In this document: in pieces, positions 1-8,981 of the stretch
How positions within the stretch are numbered: position 1 is the first letter of the stretch
Layout: each line of letters begins with the position of its first letter
Source: Streptomyces sp. AJS327
GTDB lineage: Bacteria; Actinomycetota; Actinomycetes; Streptomycetales; Streptomycetaceae
NCBI RefSeq assembly: GCF_013450295.1
Contig: NZ_SKBR01000001.1
Location: 872,001 to 936,000 of the forward strand
Direction of reading: 5' to 3'
Length of the DNA: 64,000 nucleotides
The notes under the pieces: generated by a model
Database searches by the model: none
Seen by the model: only the letters and a program-made list of their open reading frames with translations
Told to the model about the DNA's origin: nothing
Position numbers and translations under genes: made by a program

Positions 1-636
1 GACGTCGGCGACCTCGGACCGCATGGCCTCGACCGCGGGGGCCATGTGCCGGGTGTGGAAGGCCCCGGCCACCTTCAGCGGCCGGACCCGGCTCTTCTCC
101 GGCCGGTCCTCGGCGAGCGCGGCCAGCGCCTCGGTGGTTCCGGCCGCGACGACCTGACCCGCGCCGTTCATGTTCGCCGGGGTCAGCCCCAGTCGCTCCA
201 GGTGCGCCGCCACCTCCGCCGGGTCGCCGCCGAGGACGGCCGACATGCCGGTGTCCGTGACGGCGGCCGCCCGCGCCATGGCGGTGCCGCGGGTCCGCAC
301 CAGACGGACCGCCGTCTCCGGGTCGAGCACTCCGGCGAGGACCGCCGCCGCCAGCTCGCCGACGCTGTGGCCGGCGGTGGCGGTGTGGACCTCGGCGGGC
401 TTGCGGTCACCGAGCAGCTCGTGCGCCGAGATCAGCGCCGTCGCGACGAGCAGGGGCTGCGCGACCTCCGTGTCCAGGATCTGCTCCGCGTCGGCCTCGG
501 TGCCGTAGTGCGTCAGATCGAGGTCGATGGCGTCCGACCACGCCGCGAGGCGGTCGGCGACGCCGGGGAGGTCGAGCCAGGGGGTCAGTAGGCCAGGCTT
601 CTGAGCGCCTTGGCCGGGAGCGACGAGTACGAGCAC
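1..636 (-). CDS. fabD: Malonyl-CoA:ACP transacylase FabD (5' part only)
   Basis: This gene moves malonyl groups from CoA to acyl carrier protein and so commits malonate to type II fatty acid synthesis in the cytoplasm. The first 212 codons are inside the window and the 3' third lies beyond base 1. The N-terminus reads VLVLVAPGQGAQ, with the GQGAQ loop of the family, and the nucleophile elbow AGHSVGE is near residue 90. The start is GTG at 636, preceded by an AGGAG ribosome site about 9 bases upstream. FasR is encoded immediately upstream on the same strand, the usual Streptomyces arrangement in which FasR activates fabD-fabH-acpP-fabF. Identity is firm; the missing end cannot be assessed. Confidence 0.95.
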   Translation of the reverse strand, partial: MLVLVAPGQGAQKPGLLTPWLDLPGVADRLAAWSDAIDLDLTHYGTEADAEQILDTEVAQPLLVATALISAHELLGDRKPAEVHTATAGHSVGELAAAVLAGVLDPETAVRLVRTRGTAMARAAAVTDTGMSAVLGGDPAEVAAHLERLGLTPANMNGAGQVVAAGTTEALAALAEDRPEKSRVRPLKVAGAFHTRHMAPAVEAMRSEVADV

Positions 637-736
637 TCTCTCAGCCTCTCCTGTGGAGTGAGGTCCCCGCCGGTGGGGACCGAGACGAAGAACCGTCAGG
701 GGTTTTGTCCACCTCTGACAATCGACGGATGTGAGC
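637..736 (-). promoter_or_regulatory. fabD promoter region / candidate FasR target
   Basis: This 100-base gap between fasR and fabD has two inverted repeats. GTCAG (695-699) pairs with CTGAC (715-719) across a 15-base spacer that contains a TTTTGT stretch. GGTCCCC (662-668) pairs with GGGGACC (675-681) in the leader. FasR is known to bind the fabD promoter region in S. coelicolor. Assigning either repeat to FasR is inference. Confidence 0.45.
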
Positions 737-1933
737 CTAGGGGTATCCGCCGTAGTCCGTGAGACGGCCCAGGATCAGCGCGATACGCAGAGTGAAGGCG
801 GAGCGGACGTCCGACGGCGACCAGCCGGTGACGTCCGTCACACGTCGCAGCCGGTAGCGGACGGTGTTGGGGTGCACGAACAGCATGCGTGCGGCGCCCT
901 CCAGACTACTGGCCTGTTCCAGGTAGACGCTCAGGGTCTCCAGCAGCGCGGATCCGGCCTCTTCCAGGGGTCTGTAGATCTCCTCCACCAACAGGTTCCG
1001 GGCCACCGGGTCCCCGGCCATCGCGCGCTCCGGCAGCAGGTCGTCGGCGAGTACCGGACGGGGCGCGTCCGGCCAGGCGGCGCACGCCTTGAGCCCGGCG
1101 GCGGCGGCCTGCGCGGAACGGGTCCCGGAGAGCAGGTCGCCCACCAACGGACCAGCCACCACCGGACCCGCCGCGAACGGGCCGATCAGCGACTTCGCCA
1201 TGCGCAGCGGATCGTCGGAGCCGCCCGCGATCACGACCAGCCGGCTGCCCAGCACCCCCGTCAGCACCTGGAGTTTGGCGTGCCGGGAGGCGCGCCGGAT
1301 GGCCTCGACGGTCAGTTCGCTGTCCCCGTCCGGCGCGGTGCCCAGCACCACGGCGACGTGGTCGGGGGAGTTCCAGCCGAGCGCGGCGGCTCGCGACACC
1401 GCGCCCTCGTCCGCCTCGCCGGACAGCACCGCGTTGACCACGAGCGACTCCAGCCGCGCGTCCCAGGCGCCGCGCGCCTCGGCGGCCTGCGCGTAGACCT
1501 GGGCGGTGGCGAAGGCGATCTCCCGCGCGTAGACGAGCAGCGCCTCGCGCAGCACCGCCTCGTCGCCGGGGGCGGCGACCTCGTCGATCGCCGCCTCGAC
1601 CACCTCGATCGTGGTGCGCACCATCTCCACGGTCTGCCGCAGGGTGATGGCCCGGGTCAGCTCGCGGGGCGCGGTGCCGAACACGTCGGTGCTGATGGCC
1701 TGCGGGGTCTCCGGGTGCCGGAACCACTCGGTGAAGGCGGCGATACCGGCCTGGGCCACCAGGCCGATCCAGGAGCGGTTCTCCGGCACCATCGCGCGGT
1801 ACCAGGGCAACTGCTCGTCCATGCGCGCGATGGCCGCGGCGGAGAGCTTCCCCGAGGACTGCTCCAGGCGCCGCAGGGTCGCCGCGTGCGGGTGGCCCTG
1901 GGAAGGGGGTGAGGGTTCTTGGGCTTCGGGCAC
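737..1933 (-). CDS. fasR: Fatty acid synthesis regulator FasR (PucR/CdaR-type)
   Basis: This 398-residue transcription factor is predicted to activate the fatty acid synthase operon that begins with fabD, 100 bases downstream. It has the PucR/CdaR plan: an N-terminal sensing region, a GGDEF-like central region, and a C-terminal helix-turn-helix (about residues 345-385) containing HPNTVRYRLRRV, the HTH_30 signature. Length and context match S. coelicolor FasR. The start is near 1933, and the divergent pirin gene begins at 2002, so the short gap must hold both promoters. I am confident because both the family and the fabD neighbourhood agree. Confidence 0.9.
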   Translation of the reverse strand: MPEAQEPSPPSQGHPHAATLRRLEQSSGKLSAAAIARMDEQLPWYRAMVPENRSWIGLVAQAGIAAFTEWFRHPETPQAISTDVFGTAPRELTRAITLRQTVEMVRTTIEVVEAAIDEVAAPGDEAVLREALLVYAREIAFATAQVYAQAAEARGAWDARLESLVVNAVLSGEADEGAVSRAAALGWNSPDHVAVVLGTAPDGDSELTVEAIRRASRHAKLQVLTGVLGSRLVVIAGGSDDPLRMAKSLIGPFAAGPVVAGPLVGDLLSGTRSAQAAAAGLKACAAWPDAPRPVLADDLLPERAMAGDPVARNLLVEEIYRPLEEAGSALLETLSVYLEQASSLEGAARMLFVHPNTVRYRLRRVTDVTGWSPSDVRSAFTLRIALILGRLTDYGGYP

Positions 1934-2001
1934 GGGACAAGCCTGCCTTATCGGGTGGCGGGCGCGGCCCGGGGGGCGCTTGCCCGGTCTACGGTGGATG
2001 G

Positions 2002-2673
2002 ATGCTTCATCTGTGGCGGAGTGACGACCGGTACCGCGGTGGTGATCCGGAGGCCGGGATCGACTCCCGGCACGCCTTCTCCTTCTCCGGGTTCTACGAT
2101 CCGGACAACGTGCGCTTCGGGCCGCTCGTGGCCTGCAACGAGGAGCGGCTGGAGCCGGGTTCGGGGTTCGACTTCCACCCGCACCGGGACATCGAGATCG
2201 TGACGTGGGTGGTGGAGGGGGAGCTGGAGCACCGGGACTCGACCGGCCAGGCCACCGTGGTGCGGCCGGGCGACGTGCAGCGGCTGGGCGCCGGATCGGG
2301 TGTGCGGCACCGCGAGTGGAACGCCGGGCCCGAGCCCCTGCGGTTCGTCCAGATGTGGCTGTTCCCCGGGGAGTTCGGCGCGGACCCGGACTACGAGGTG
2401 GTGCGCGGTATCGCGGACAGTACCCCCTTCGCCCTGCCCCGCTCGGAGGCCGTTCTGCACGTGCGGCGGTTGCGGGACGGCGAGCGCGCCGCCGTGCCGG
2501 ACGCCGCCTGGGTCTACGTCCATCAGGTGCGGGGCCGCGCGGCCCTGGGCGGCGAGACCCTGGGGCCGGGTGACGCGGCCCGGGTGACCGGTGCCCGGGG
2601 GTTGGAGGTGGCCGCGCTCGGCCCGGCGGAGCTGCTGGTCTGGGAGATGCACGCGGAGCCGGAGTACGGCTAG
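2002..2673 (+). CDS. Pirin-family cupin protein
   Basis: This 223-residue cytoplasmic bicupin belongs to the pirin family, whose bacterial members are metal-binding and include quercetin dioxygenases. The N-terminal cupin has the metal-site pattern in FDFHPHRDIEIVTWV followed by ELEHRD, giving His/His/His/Glu ligands. The ATG at 2002 (MLHLWRSDDRY) is preferred over the in-frame GTG at 1909, because homologues begin here and the longer version would overlap fasR. Substrate and physiological role are unknown. It is divergent from fasR. Confidence 0.85.
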   Translation: MLHLWRSDDRYRGGDPEAGIDSRHAFSFSGFYDPDNVRFGPLVACNEERLEPGSGFDFHPHRDIEIVTWVVEGELEHRDSTGQATVVRPGDVQRLGAGSGVRHREWNAGPEPLRFVQMWLFPGEFGADPDYEVVRGIADSTPFALPRSEAVLHVRRLRDGERAAVPDAAWVYVHQVRGRAALGGETLGPGDAARVTGARGLEVAALGPAELLVWEMHAEPEYG

Positions 2674-2744
2674 CGCGCCCGGGGCCACCCCGGTCGCGCC
2701 CGCCGGGGACGCCCCGCGGCCACCCGGGCGCACGCGGGCGGCGC

Positions 2745-3560
2745 TCAGCCCGCCAGCTCCGCCAGGACGGCGTCGGTGAACGGCGGCCAGACCTCCGTCG
2801 CCCACGGCCCGAACGCGCGGTCGCCCAGTACCACGCAGGCCGCGGCGGCGTCGGGGTCGATCCACAGGAAGGTGCCCTGCTGCCCGAAGTGGCCGAAGGC
2901 GCGCGGTGAGGAGGAGACCCCTGTCCAGTGGGGGGCCTTGCCGTTCCGGATCTCGAAGCCGAGGCCCCAGTCGTTGGGCTTCTGCTGGCCGTAGCCCGGG
3001 AGCACGCCGTTGAGCCCGGGGTAGGCGACCGAGGACGCCAGCCGGACGGTGCTCGGGTCCAGCAGTTTCGGTGCCTGTACCTCCGCCGCGAAGCGCACCA
3101 GGTCGTCGAGGCTGCCGACGGCGTCCTTCGCGGGTGAGCCGGCCAGTTCGGTGGAGGTCATGCCCAGGGGGTCGAAGACCGCCTCGCGCAGGTAGTCGGC
3201 GAAGGGGATGCCGGTCGCCGCTTCGAGGTGCTCGCCGAGCACCTCGAAGCCCGCGTTGGAGTAGATGCGGCGGGTTCCGGGGGTGGCCATGGTCCGCGGC
3301 TCGTCGAAGGCCAGCCCGGAGGTGTGGGCCAGTAGGTGCCGGACGGTCGATCCCTCCGGGCCCGCCGGTTCGTCCAGCTCGACGGCGCCCTCCTCGACCG
3401 CGACCAGCACCGCGTAGGCGGCCAGCGGCTTGGTGACCGAGGCGAGTTCGAAGCGGTGGCCGGAGGGGCCGCGGCTCCCGGCGACGCCGCCGTCCGCCCG
3501 GACCACGGCCGCCGCCACGGTCGGTACCGGCCAGTCATCGATCATCCGCAGGCTCTCCAT
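2745..3560 (-). CDS. Serine hydrolase, beta-lactamase/class C family
   Basis: This 271-residue protein has the penicillin-binding-protein/beta-lactamase fold. The nucleophile motif is SVTK (Ser41, Lys44), the second motif is YSN (100-102), and a late HFGQQG stands where the KTG-like strand is expected. There is no signal peptide from the ATG at 3560, so a cytoplasmic esterase or peptidase-like role is more likely than beta-lactam hydrolysis. A longer reading back to 3701 is possible but would run into the divergent MerR gene and its promoter. Substrate unknown. Confidence 0.8.
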   Translation of the reverse strand: MESLRMIDDWPVPTVAAAVVRADGGVAGSRGPSGHRFELASVTKPLAAYAVLVAVEEGAVELDEPAGPEGSTVRHLLAHTSGLAFDEPRTMATPGTRRIYSNAGFEVLGEHLEAATGIPFADYLREAVFDPLGMTSTELAGSPAKDAVGSLDDLVRFAAEVQAPKLLDPSTVRLASSVAYPGLNGVLPGYGQQKPNDWGLGFEIRNGKAPHWTGVSSSPRAFGHFGQQGTFLWIDPDAAAACVVLGDRAFGPWATEVWPPFTDAVLAELAG

Positions 3561-3602
3561 GGCCCCGACCCTAACGCCGGTCGGAAAATCGGCCGCCATC
3601 GC

Positions 3603-3642
3603 ACTTGCCTGGAGCGCGCTCGAAGTCCGTAGCGTTCCTCTC
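3603..3642 (+). promoter_or_regulatory. MerR-type promoter with 19-bp spacer, leaderless start
   Basis: A -35 element TTGCCT (3605-3610) and a -10 element TAGCGT (3630-3635) are 19 bases apart, the long spacing that MerR-family activators correct by DNA distortion. The spacer contains the perfect palindrome GAGCGCGCTC (3612-3621). The expected transcription start falls at or within a few bases of the ATG at 3643, and no ribosome site is visible, so the mRNA is probably leaderless. Autoregulation by the adjacent MerR protein is inferred. Confidence 0.65.
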
Positions 3643-4155
3643 ATGAGCGCGACCACAACCGAACTGAGGCAGCCGGGTCCGGAGTTGGCGGCCGCCCCCA
3701 CGGTCGCCGCGGGGCCGGAGACCGCGCGGCGCCGCGCGAACGGGGCCTGCGGACCGCCCCTGCCGCACCCCCGGCCGGACGGCGAGGACCACTACACCAT
3801 CGGCGAGGCCGCGGAGCTGAGCGGACTGAGCGCGCACACCCTGCGCTGGTACGAGCGGATCGGGCTGATGCCGCACGTGGATCGGTCGCACACGGGCCAG
3901 CGCCGGTTCACCAACCGGGACCTGAACTGGCTCACCCTCGTCTCACGACTGCGGCTGACCGGAATGCCCGTGGCCGACATGGTGCGCTACGCGGAACTGG
4001 TGCGCGCGGGAGAGCACACCTACCCCGAGCGGGAGCGGCTGCTGCGCGCCACCCGAGAGGACGTACTGCGCAGGATCGCGGAGCTGAGCGACACCCTCGC
4101 GGTACTCGACAGGAAGATCGACCACTACGCGGAGGCACCCGGAGGGGTGAGCTGA
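3643..4155 (+). CDS. MerR-family transcriptional regulator
   Basis: This 170-residue regulator has a winged helix-turn-helix at about residues 48-115, seen as YTIGEAAELSGLSAHTLRWY followed by the wing. A C-terminal dimerisation coiled coil (about 125-165) follows. The first 45 residues are an Ala/Pro-rich extension not typical of the family. There is no cysteine cluster at the C-terminus, so metal sensing or SoxR-like chemistry is not indicated. Its stop overlaps the reductase start by one base (TGATG), which implies translational coupling and co-regulation of that enzyme. Confidence 0.85.
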   Translation: MSATTTELRQPGPELAAAPTVAAGPETARRRANGACGPPLPHPRPDGEDHYTIGEAAELSGLSAHTLRWYERIGLMPHVDRSHTGQRRFTNRDLNWLTLVSRLRLTGMPVADMVRYAELVRAGEHTYPERERLLRATREDVLRRIAELSDTLAVLDRKIDHYAEAPGGVS

Positions 4156-5174
4156 TGAGCATCGGCAGGATACCGACGGTACGGCTGGGCACCGACGGCC
4201 CGGAGGTGAGCGCGCAGGGCTTCGGCTGTATGGGCATCTCCTTCGCCTACGGCCCGACCGACGCCGAGGAGGCCCGCGCCACCCTGGAGCGCGCCGTCGA
4301 ACTGGGCGTCACTCACTTCGACACCGCGGACGTCTACGGACGTGAACCGGGGGACAACGAGCGGTTCATCGCGCCGTTCGTCCGGGCGCACCGGGACCGG
4401 GTGGTGCTGGCGAGCAAGTTCTCGCTGGTCGTCGACCGGGAGACGGGGGAGCGGCTGATCCGCAACGACCGGTCCCATATGCGGCGTTGCGTGGAGGACA
4501 GCCTGCGGCGGCTCGGCGTCGACGCGCTCGACGTGTACTACCTGCACCGCCGGGACGTGCGGCGGCCCATCGAGGAGACGGTCGGCGACATGGCCGAGCT
4601 GGTCCAGGAGGGCAAGGTGCGACACCTCGGCCTGAGCGAGGTCACAGCCGACGAGCTGCGCGCGGCGCACGCGGTGCACCCCATCGCGGCACTCCAGTCG
4701 GAGTGGTCGCTCTTCAGCCGGGACGTGGAGCGGCACGTGGTGGGCGCCGCCGCCGACCTCGGCGTGGCCTTCGTCGCCTACTCGCCCCTCGGACGGGGCT
4801 TCCTCACGGGCTCGTTCACCGACGCCTCCCGGGAGCTGACCGCCGAGGACTTCCGCGGTGGGCTGCCGCGCTTCTCCGGGAGCAACGCCGAGCGGAACGC
4901 GGCGCTTCTGGAGGACGTGCGCGCGGTGGCGCGGGCGCACGACGCGACGCCGGGGCAGATCGCGTTGGCCTGGGTGCACCAGCGGGCGCGGCGGTGGAAC
5001 CTGAACGTGGTCCCCATTCCGGGCACCCGCCGCCGGGCCCGGGTCGAGGAGAACACCGCCGCCGTCGGAATCGAGCTGTCCGAGGCGGAGCTGGCGTCGC
5101 TGGAGCCGATCGCCGGGAAGGTGGCCGGTACCCGCCACGCGGACATGTCGTTCACCTCCGCCGGACGGGAGTGA
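4155..5174 (+). CDS. Aldo/keto reductase
   Basis: This 339-residue NADPH-dependent oxidoreductase has the TIM-barrel AKR fold. The full catalytic tetrad is present: Asp56, Tyr61, Lys88 and His131, in the contexts HFDTADVYG, VVLASKFS and YYLHR. The late motif VVPIPGTRR marks the cofactor-binding end. It most resembles the AKR13-type reductases often paired with a MerR regulator in actinobacteria and is translationally coupled to that regulator here. Likely substrates are small aldehydes or ketones, but none can be named. Confidence 0.88.
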   Translation: MSIGRIPTVRLGTDGPEVSAQGFGCMGISFAYGPTDAEEARATLERAVELGVTHFDTADVYGREPGDNERFIAPFVRAHRDRVVLASKFSLVVDRETGERLIRNDRSHMRRCVEDSLRRLGVDALDVYYLHRRDVRRPIEETVGDMAELVQEGKVRHLGLSEVTADELRAAHAVHPIAALQSEWSLFSRDVERHVVGAAADLGVAFVAYSPLGRGFLTGSFTDASRELTAEDFRGGLPRFSGSNAERNAALLEDVRAVARAHDATPGQIALAWVHQRARRWNLNVVPIPGTRRRARVEENTAAVGIELSEAELASLEPIAGKVAGTRHADMSFTSAGRE

Positions 5175-5293
5175 CGGCGCGCGGAAGGGCGTGCGGATTC
5201 CGGCCCGGACCGCCGGGCGCGGTGCGGGGCCGCGTCCGGCCGGAGCCGTTCGGAACGGCCCGCGGCGGTCGGGGGTGTGACGGGGCGGGGTGG

Positions 5294-6490
5294 TCACCGT
5301 CCCGGCCCACACCACCGTGAGGCGTCCGTGCACCGTACGGCGTCGAAGGAACCGAGGGTGATCCGGGCGAAGTTGGCCAGTGACTCCGTGCCGGGCGTGA
5401 AGTACCCGGCGTGCCCCCGCGACCCGGAGGTCGTGACGACCCGCGCCCCGAAGCTCTCCGCGGCCGGGTCGGGCCCGTGGCCCAGACCGAGCAGCCGCGT
5501 GTGCGGGACGGCCGCGATCCAGTCGCCCGCGCCGCGCGCCGCCCACACCCGGATCCGGTCGCCGAGCCCCGACACCGCGTCCGCCCCCGTGCCGGGCGAG
5601 CCGAACAGCACCAGATCGGACAGCTCACCCGGACCCAGGTCCCGCGCGGCCCGCCCGCAGACCACCGAGCCGTAGCTGTGGCAGAACACGGCTGGCGCGG
5701 GTACGTCCCGTGCGGCCAGCCCGCGCAGCAGCTCGGCCAGCCGGGGCGCGCCCGCCGCGGCCAGCCGCCCGGTGGCCGCGTCCACCCCGATTCCCTTCGG
5801 CGTGGTATAGCCGGTCCAGGCGATGACGGCGGTGCGGGTGCCCGGCGCCTCCTGGGCCATGCGGGTCCGCAGGGCGCGCGCCATCCCGGCCGGTGTGCCG
5901 TACCGGTTGGCGCCGTCGCGGTCGAAGGAGGCCAGGTCGATGTCGGTGCCCGGGACCGTCACGGCGGTGTGCCGGGCCCGGAGCAGGTCCCCGTACACCT
6001 CGGCGATCTGGCCGCGCCCGCGGGGGTCGAAGGCCAGGAAGCGGCGGCCGGGGGCGAGCAGCGAGCGGTACCGTTCGACCCGCTCCCGGGCCAGCTTCCG
6101 GTCCGCGCCGCTGGCCGACGGGTCGTCGGCGCGGCGCCCGGCCGCTTCCGAAGCCGCCCGCAGGGCCAGCCGGTTGGCCGTGTAGCGCAGGGCGATGGGG
6201 GCGCCGTCCAGGTTGCCGACGACCTCGGGGTGCCGGTGGGCCAGCCGTCGCCGCTCGGTGAAGGAGAGCCCGTCGAAGAAGTCCGCGACCCCTCGGGGCG
6301 CGACCGTGGCGGGGTCGGGCAGGGAACGTCCGAGGGAGCCGTCGGCCCGCCAGGCGGCGGTGCCGGGCGGCGGGCCGGTGACCGGTTCCTGGCGTTCCCC
6401 GGAGATCCAGCCCACCGTGGTCGACACGGTGGCCAGGCAGAGTACGGCGGCGAACAGGGCGCGGAGGAGACGGCGCGGCACGGTGGGCAC
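5294..6490 (-). CDS. Secreted/anchored alpha/beta hydrolase, DUF1023 (copy 1)
   Basis: This 398-residue protein has an N-terminal hydrophobic segment (about residues 8-28) that should act as a signal peptide or anchor. The C-terminal DUF1023 alpha/beta hydrolase domain has its nucleophile elbow in FCHSYGSVVC, then a late Asp and His in GDWIAAVPH and GHAGYFTPG. Substrate is unknown for the family. A clear paralogue lies at 10043-11329; both share the NLDGAP motif and the FCHSYGS elbow. The gap to the aldo/keto reductase (5175-5293) shows no clear terminator. Confidence 0.8.
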   Translation of the reverse strand: MPTVPRRLLRALFAAVLCLATVSTTVGWISGERQEPVTGPPPGTAAWRADGSLGRSLPDPATVAPRGVADFFDGLSFTERRRLAHRHPEVVGNLDGAPIALRYTANRLALRAASEAAGRRADDPSASGADRKLARERVERYRSLLAPGRRFLAFDPRGRGQIAEVYGDLLRARHTAVTVPGTDIDLASFDRDGANRYGTPAGMARALRTRMAQEAPGTRTAVIAWTGYTTPKGIGVDAATGRLAAAGAPRLAELLRGLAARDVPAPAVFCHSYGSVVCGRAARDLGPGELSDLVLFGSPGTGADAVSGLGDRIRVWAARGAGDWIAAVPHTRLLGLGHGPDPAAESFGARVVTTSGSRGHAGYFTPGTESLANFARITLGSFDAVRCTDASRWCGPGR

Positions 6491-6675
6491 TCCCTTCCGC
6501 CACCCCGGTCGCCGGGGCGGCGGACGGAGCGTCCGCCGGGGGAGAGGGGCGCCGCGTCACCCCGTGGTGCTCATCGCCGGGCCCCACCGGGGTAGGGGGA
6601 GTACGGGGGACGTACCGGGAGGGGGCGGCGTGGAGCGGACGCGAGGCCGCACCCGTGGTGCCGTGCCCCGAGGCC

Positions 6676-7371
6676 CTAGCCGTCGCCGGGCGCGATCAGC
6701 CCCGACTCGTAGGCGAAGACCACCGCCTGGGCCCGGTCCCGCAGCCCCACCTTGGCGAGGATCCGGCTGACGTGCGTCTTGACCGTCTGTTCTGCGAGGA
6801 ACAGCGCCTCCGCGATCTCGGCGTTCGACTGGCCCCGCGCGATGAGTCCCAGCACCTCCGTCTCCCGCTCCGTCAGCCCGTTCAGCCGTACCGCCCGGGA
6901 CCGCCGGGCCGCTGGCCGCTGTCGCGCGAAGTCCGCGATCAGCCGCCGGGTCACCGAGGGGGCCAGCAGCGCGTCGCCCTCGGCGACAACCCGGACCGCG
7001 GCGATCAGGTCGGCGGGTGGGGCGTCCTTCAGCAGGAACCCGCTCGCCCCGGCGCGCAGCGCCTCGTAGACGTAGTCGTCCACGTCGAAGGTGGTGAGCA
7101 TCAGCACCCGCGGCCGCCGTACGTCACCCGTGGAGGGGTCGAGTAGCCGACGGGTCGCCTCCAGCCCGTCCATCTCGGGCATCCGCACGTCCATCAGCAC
7201 GACGTCCGGGTGTTCGGCGCGGCAGACCGCCAGCGCCCGCTGGCCGTCCGGGGCCTCGCCCACGACGTCGATATCGCTCTGCGCGGCCAGCAGCGCGGCG
7301 AATCCCGCACGCACCATGGCCTGGTCGTCGACGATCACTACCCGGGTCGCCGCCGTCTGCTCGCCGTTCAT
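6676..7371 (-). CDS. NarL/FixJ-type response regulator
   Basis: This 231-residue two-component response regulator has a receiver domain with acidic pocket VDD (residues 14-16) and phospho-acceptor Asp61 in VVLMDVRMPEMDG. The C-terminal LuxR-type DNA-binding domain reads LTERETEVLGLIARGQSN and then TVKTHVSRIL. It overlaps the histidine kinase stop by 4 bases (ATGA at 7368-7371), so the two are co-translated and clearly cognate. Target genes are not evident; the palindromes upstream of the kinase gene are candidate sites. Confidence 0.92.
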   Translation of the reverse strand: MNGEQTAATRVVIVDDQAMVRAGFAALLAAQSDIDVVGEAPDGQRALAVCRAEHPDVVLMDVRMPEMDGLEATRRLLDPSTGDVRRPRVLMLTTFDVDDYVYEALRAGASGFLLKDAPPADLIAAVRVVAEGDALLAPSVTRRLIADFARQRPAARRSRAVRLNGLTERETEVLGLIARGQSNAEIAEALFLAEQTVKTHVSRILAKVGLRDRAQAVVFAYESGLIAPGDG

Positions 7372-8921
7372 CCGCTGCCGGGCCCTCCGTCGTGCTCCGT
7401 GTCGTCTGCTGTGGTCGGTGGCGTGGCGCCGCCGGTGCCGTGCCGTGGCCGGGCCTCCCCCGACCGGGCGGCGCGGCCCTTTCCGCGCCGGAACCGGCCC
7501 TGCCGCGCGGGGTGCTCGGCCGTGCCGGACGGGTCCTTCGGCACGTCTGGTCCGGGAGCCGGGTCGGCGACGCCCCTCGGAACGTCCGGCCCCCGTTCCG
7601 CGTCCGGCTCGGCGACCGGCAGTCGCGCCGCGACCCGGAAGCCGCCGCCCGGCAGGGATTCGATCTCCAGCTCGCCGCCGACCAGCCGTACCCGCTCCCG
7701 CATGCCGACCAGGCCGTGCCCGGTCCCCGAGGTCTCCACCGGAGCCCCGGCGGGCCCGCTCGGTGGGCCGTTCACCACCAGGACCCGCAGCAGGGGCCCC
7801 TGTCCGTCCACGGTCACCCGGGTACGCGCCCCCGGCGCGTGCCGGACGACGTTGGCCAGCGCCTCCTGCACGACCCGGTAGGCGGAGAGCGTCACCGCCC
7901 GGGGCAGCTCCCGCCCCTCGGGCACGTCGACGGACAGCTCGGTGGGCACACCGGCGCGGACCGTCGCCTCCACCAGGCCGCCGAGCCGGTCGAGTCCGGG
8001 CTGCGGGGCCAGGTCCCCGCCGGTCTCCGCGCTGCGCAGCACCCCGAGCAGGCGGCGCATCTCGGAGAGCGAGGCCCGTGCCGTGGTGGCGATGCTGCCG
8101 AACTCCTCCCGCGCCGCCTCGGGCAGCTCCGGCAGCCGGTAGGGGGCGCTGTCCGCTTGCACCGTGATGACGGACATGTGGTGGGCGACCACGTCGTGCA
8201 GCTCGCGGGCGATCCGGGCTCGCTCCTCCAGCAGGGTGCGCCGGGACCGCTCGGCCTCGCTGATCGTCTCCTGCTCGGCGAGCCGCTGCTGGGCGTCCGC
8301 GCGTTCGCGCACCACCGCGCCCAGCAGCAGCACGATCCCGCTGACGATGACGAGCAGCACGTTCGCGCCGTCGCTGCGCTCCGGGGCGAGGAAGCCGAGG
8401 CCGAGCGAGACGACCGCCGTCACCAGCCAGACGGAGACCAGCGTGCGACGGCTCTCCCGCAACGCCAGCGCCAGGCAGAGCGCCACGTACCCCACGATGG
8501 CCATCGGGGGCCAGGGCCAGTCCCGCCCCGGAGGCAGCGGCACCGTCAGAAGCACCAGCGCACCGGCGGTGTCAGCGCAGACGATGATCCACCAGGCGGG
8601 CAGCGGCCGCACCACGGCCAGCAGCAGCGGCGCGCTCTGCGCGACCGCGAGCCCCCCGGCGAGCGCCCCCGACAGGCCGTAGTCGTGGGAGAGGACCTGG
8701 GCGGTGGTCGGGATCAGGATGATCGTCAAGCTCAGCGCGACCGCGTAGGGCAGCCGCCGGACCCACCGGCTCCGCGCGTCCGCGAGCAGGGGCTGGGCGG
8801 AGGGGGCCGGGGTGAGGAGAGCGGTGACCAGCGCCCGCAGCTGTCGCCGTCCGGCCTCCAGCGCCCCGGGATCCGGCGGCGCGGGGGACGCGCGCGGGGG
8901 ATCCGGCGGTATGTTCGACAT
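7368..8921 (-). CDS. Sensor histidine kinase (HisKA_3/NarX-like)
   Basis: This 517-residue membrane kinase has about five to six transmembrane segments between residues 58 and 205, with no large extracellular domain. The HisKA_3 dimerisation domain carries the phosphorylated His242 in RIARELHDVVAHH. The GHKL ATPase domain has the N box NVVRHA and the G box GTGHGLVGMRERV. After the ATPase domain come about 90 residues of polar, Pro/Arg/Gly-rich sequence that are probably disordered and are unusual for the family. It phosphorylates the coupled response regulator. Signal unknown. Confidence 0.9.
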   Translation of the reverse strand: MSNIPPDPPRASPAPPDPGALEAGRRQLRALVTALLTPAPSAQPLLADARSRWVRRLPYAVALSLTIILIPTTAQVLSHDYGLSGALAGGLAVAQSAPLLLAVVRPLPAWWIIVCADTAGALVLLTVPLPPGRDWPWPPMAIVGYVALCLALALRESRRTLVSVWLVTAVVSLGLGFLAPERSDGANVLLVIVSGIVLLLGAVVRERADAQQRLAEQETISEAERSRRTLLEERARIARELHDVVAHHMSVITVQADSAPYRLPELPEAAREEFGSIATTARASLSEMRRLLGVLRSAETGGDLAPQPGLDRLGGLVEATVRAGVPTELSVDVPEGRELPRAVTLSAYRVVQEALANVVRHAPGARTRVTVDGQGPLLRVLVVNGPPSGPAGAPVETSGTGHGLVGMRERVRLVGGELEIESLPGGGFRVAARLPVAEPDAERGPDVPRGVADPAPGPDVPKDPSGTAEHPARQGRFRRGKGRAARSGEARPRHGTGGATPPTTADDTEHDGGPGSG

Positions 8922-8981
8922 CGCTGGTCAGCGTAGAGCTTGGGGTCACCCGGCGCGTCATACGGAGGTAGGGGGAGGGCT

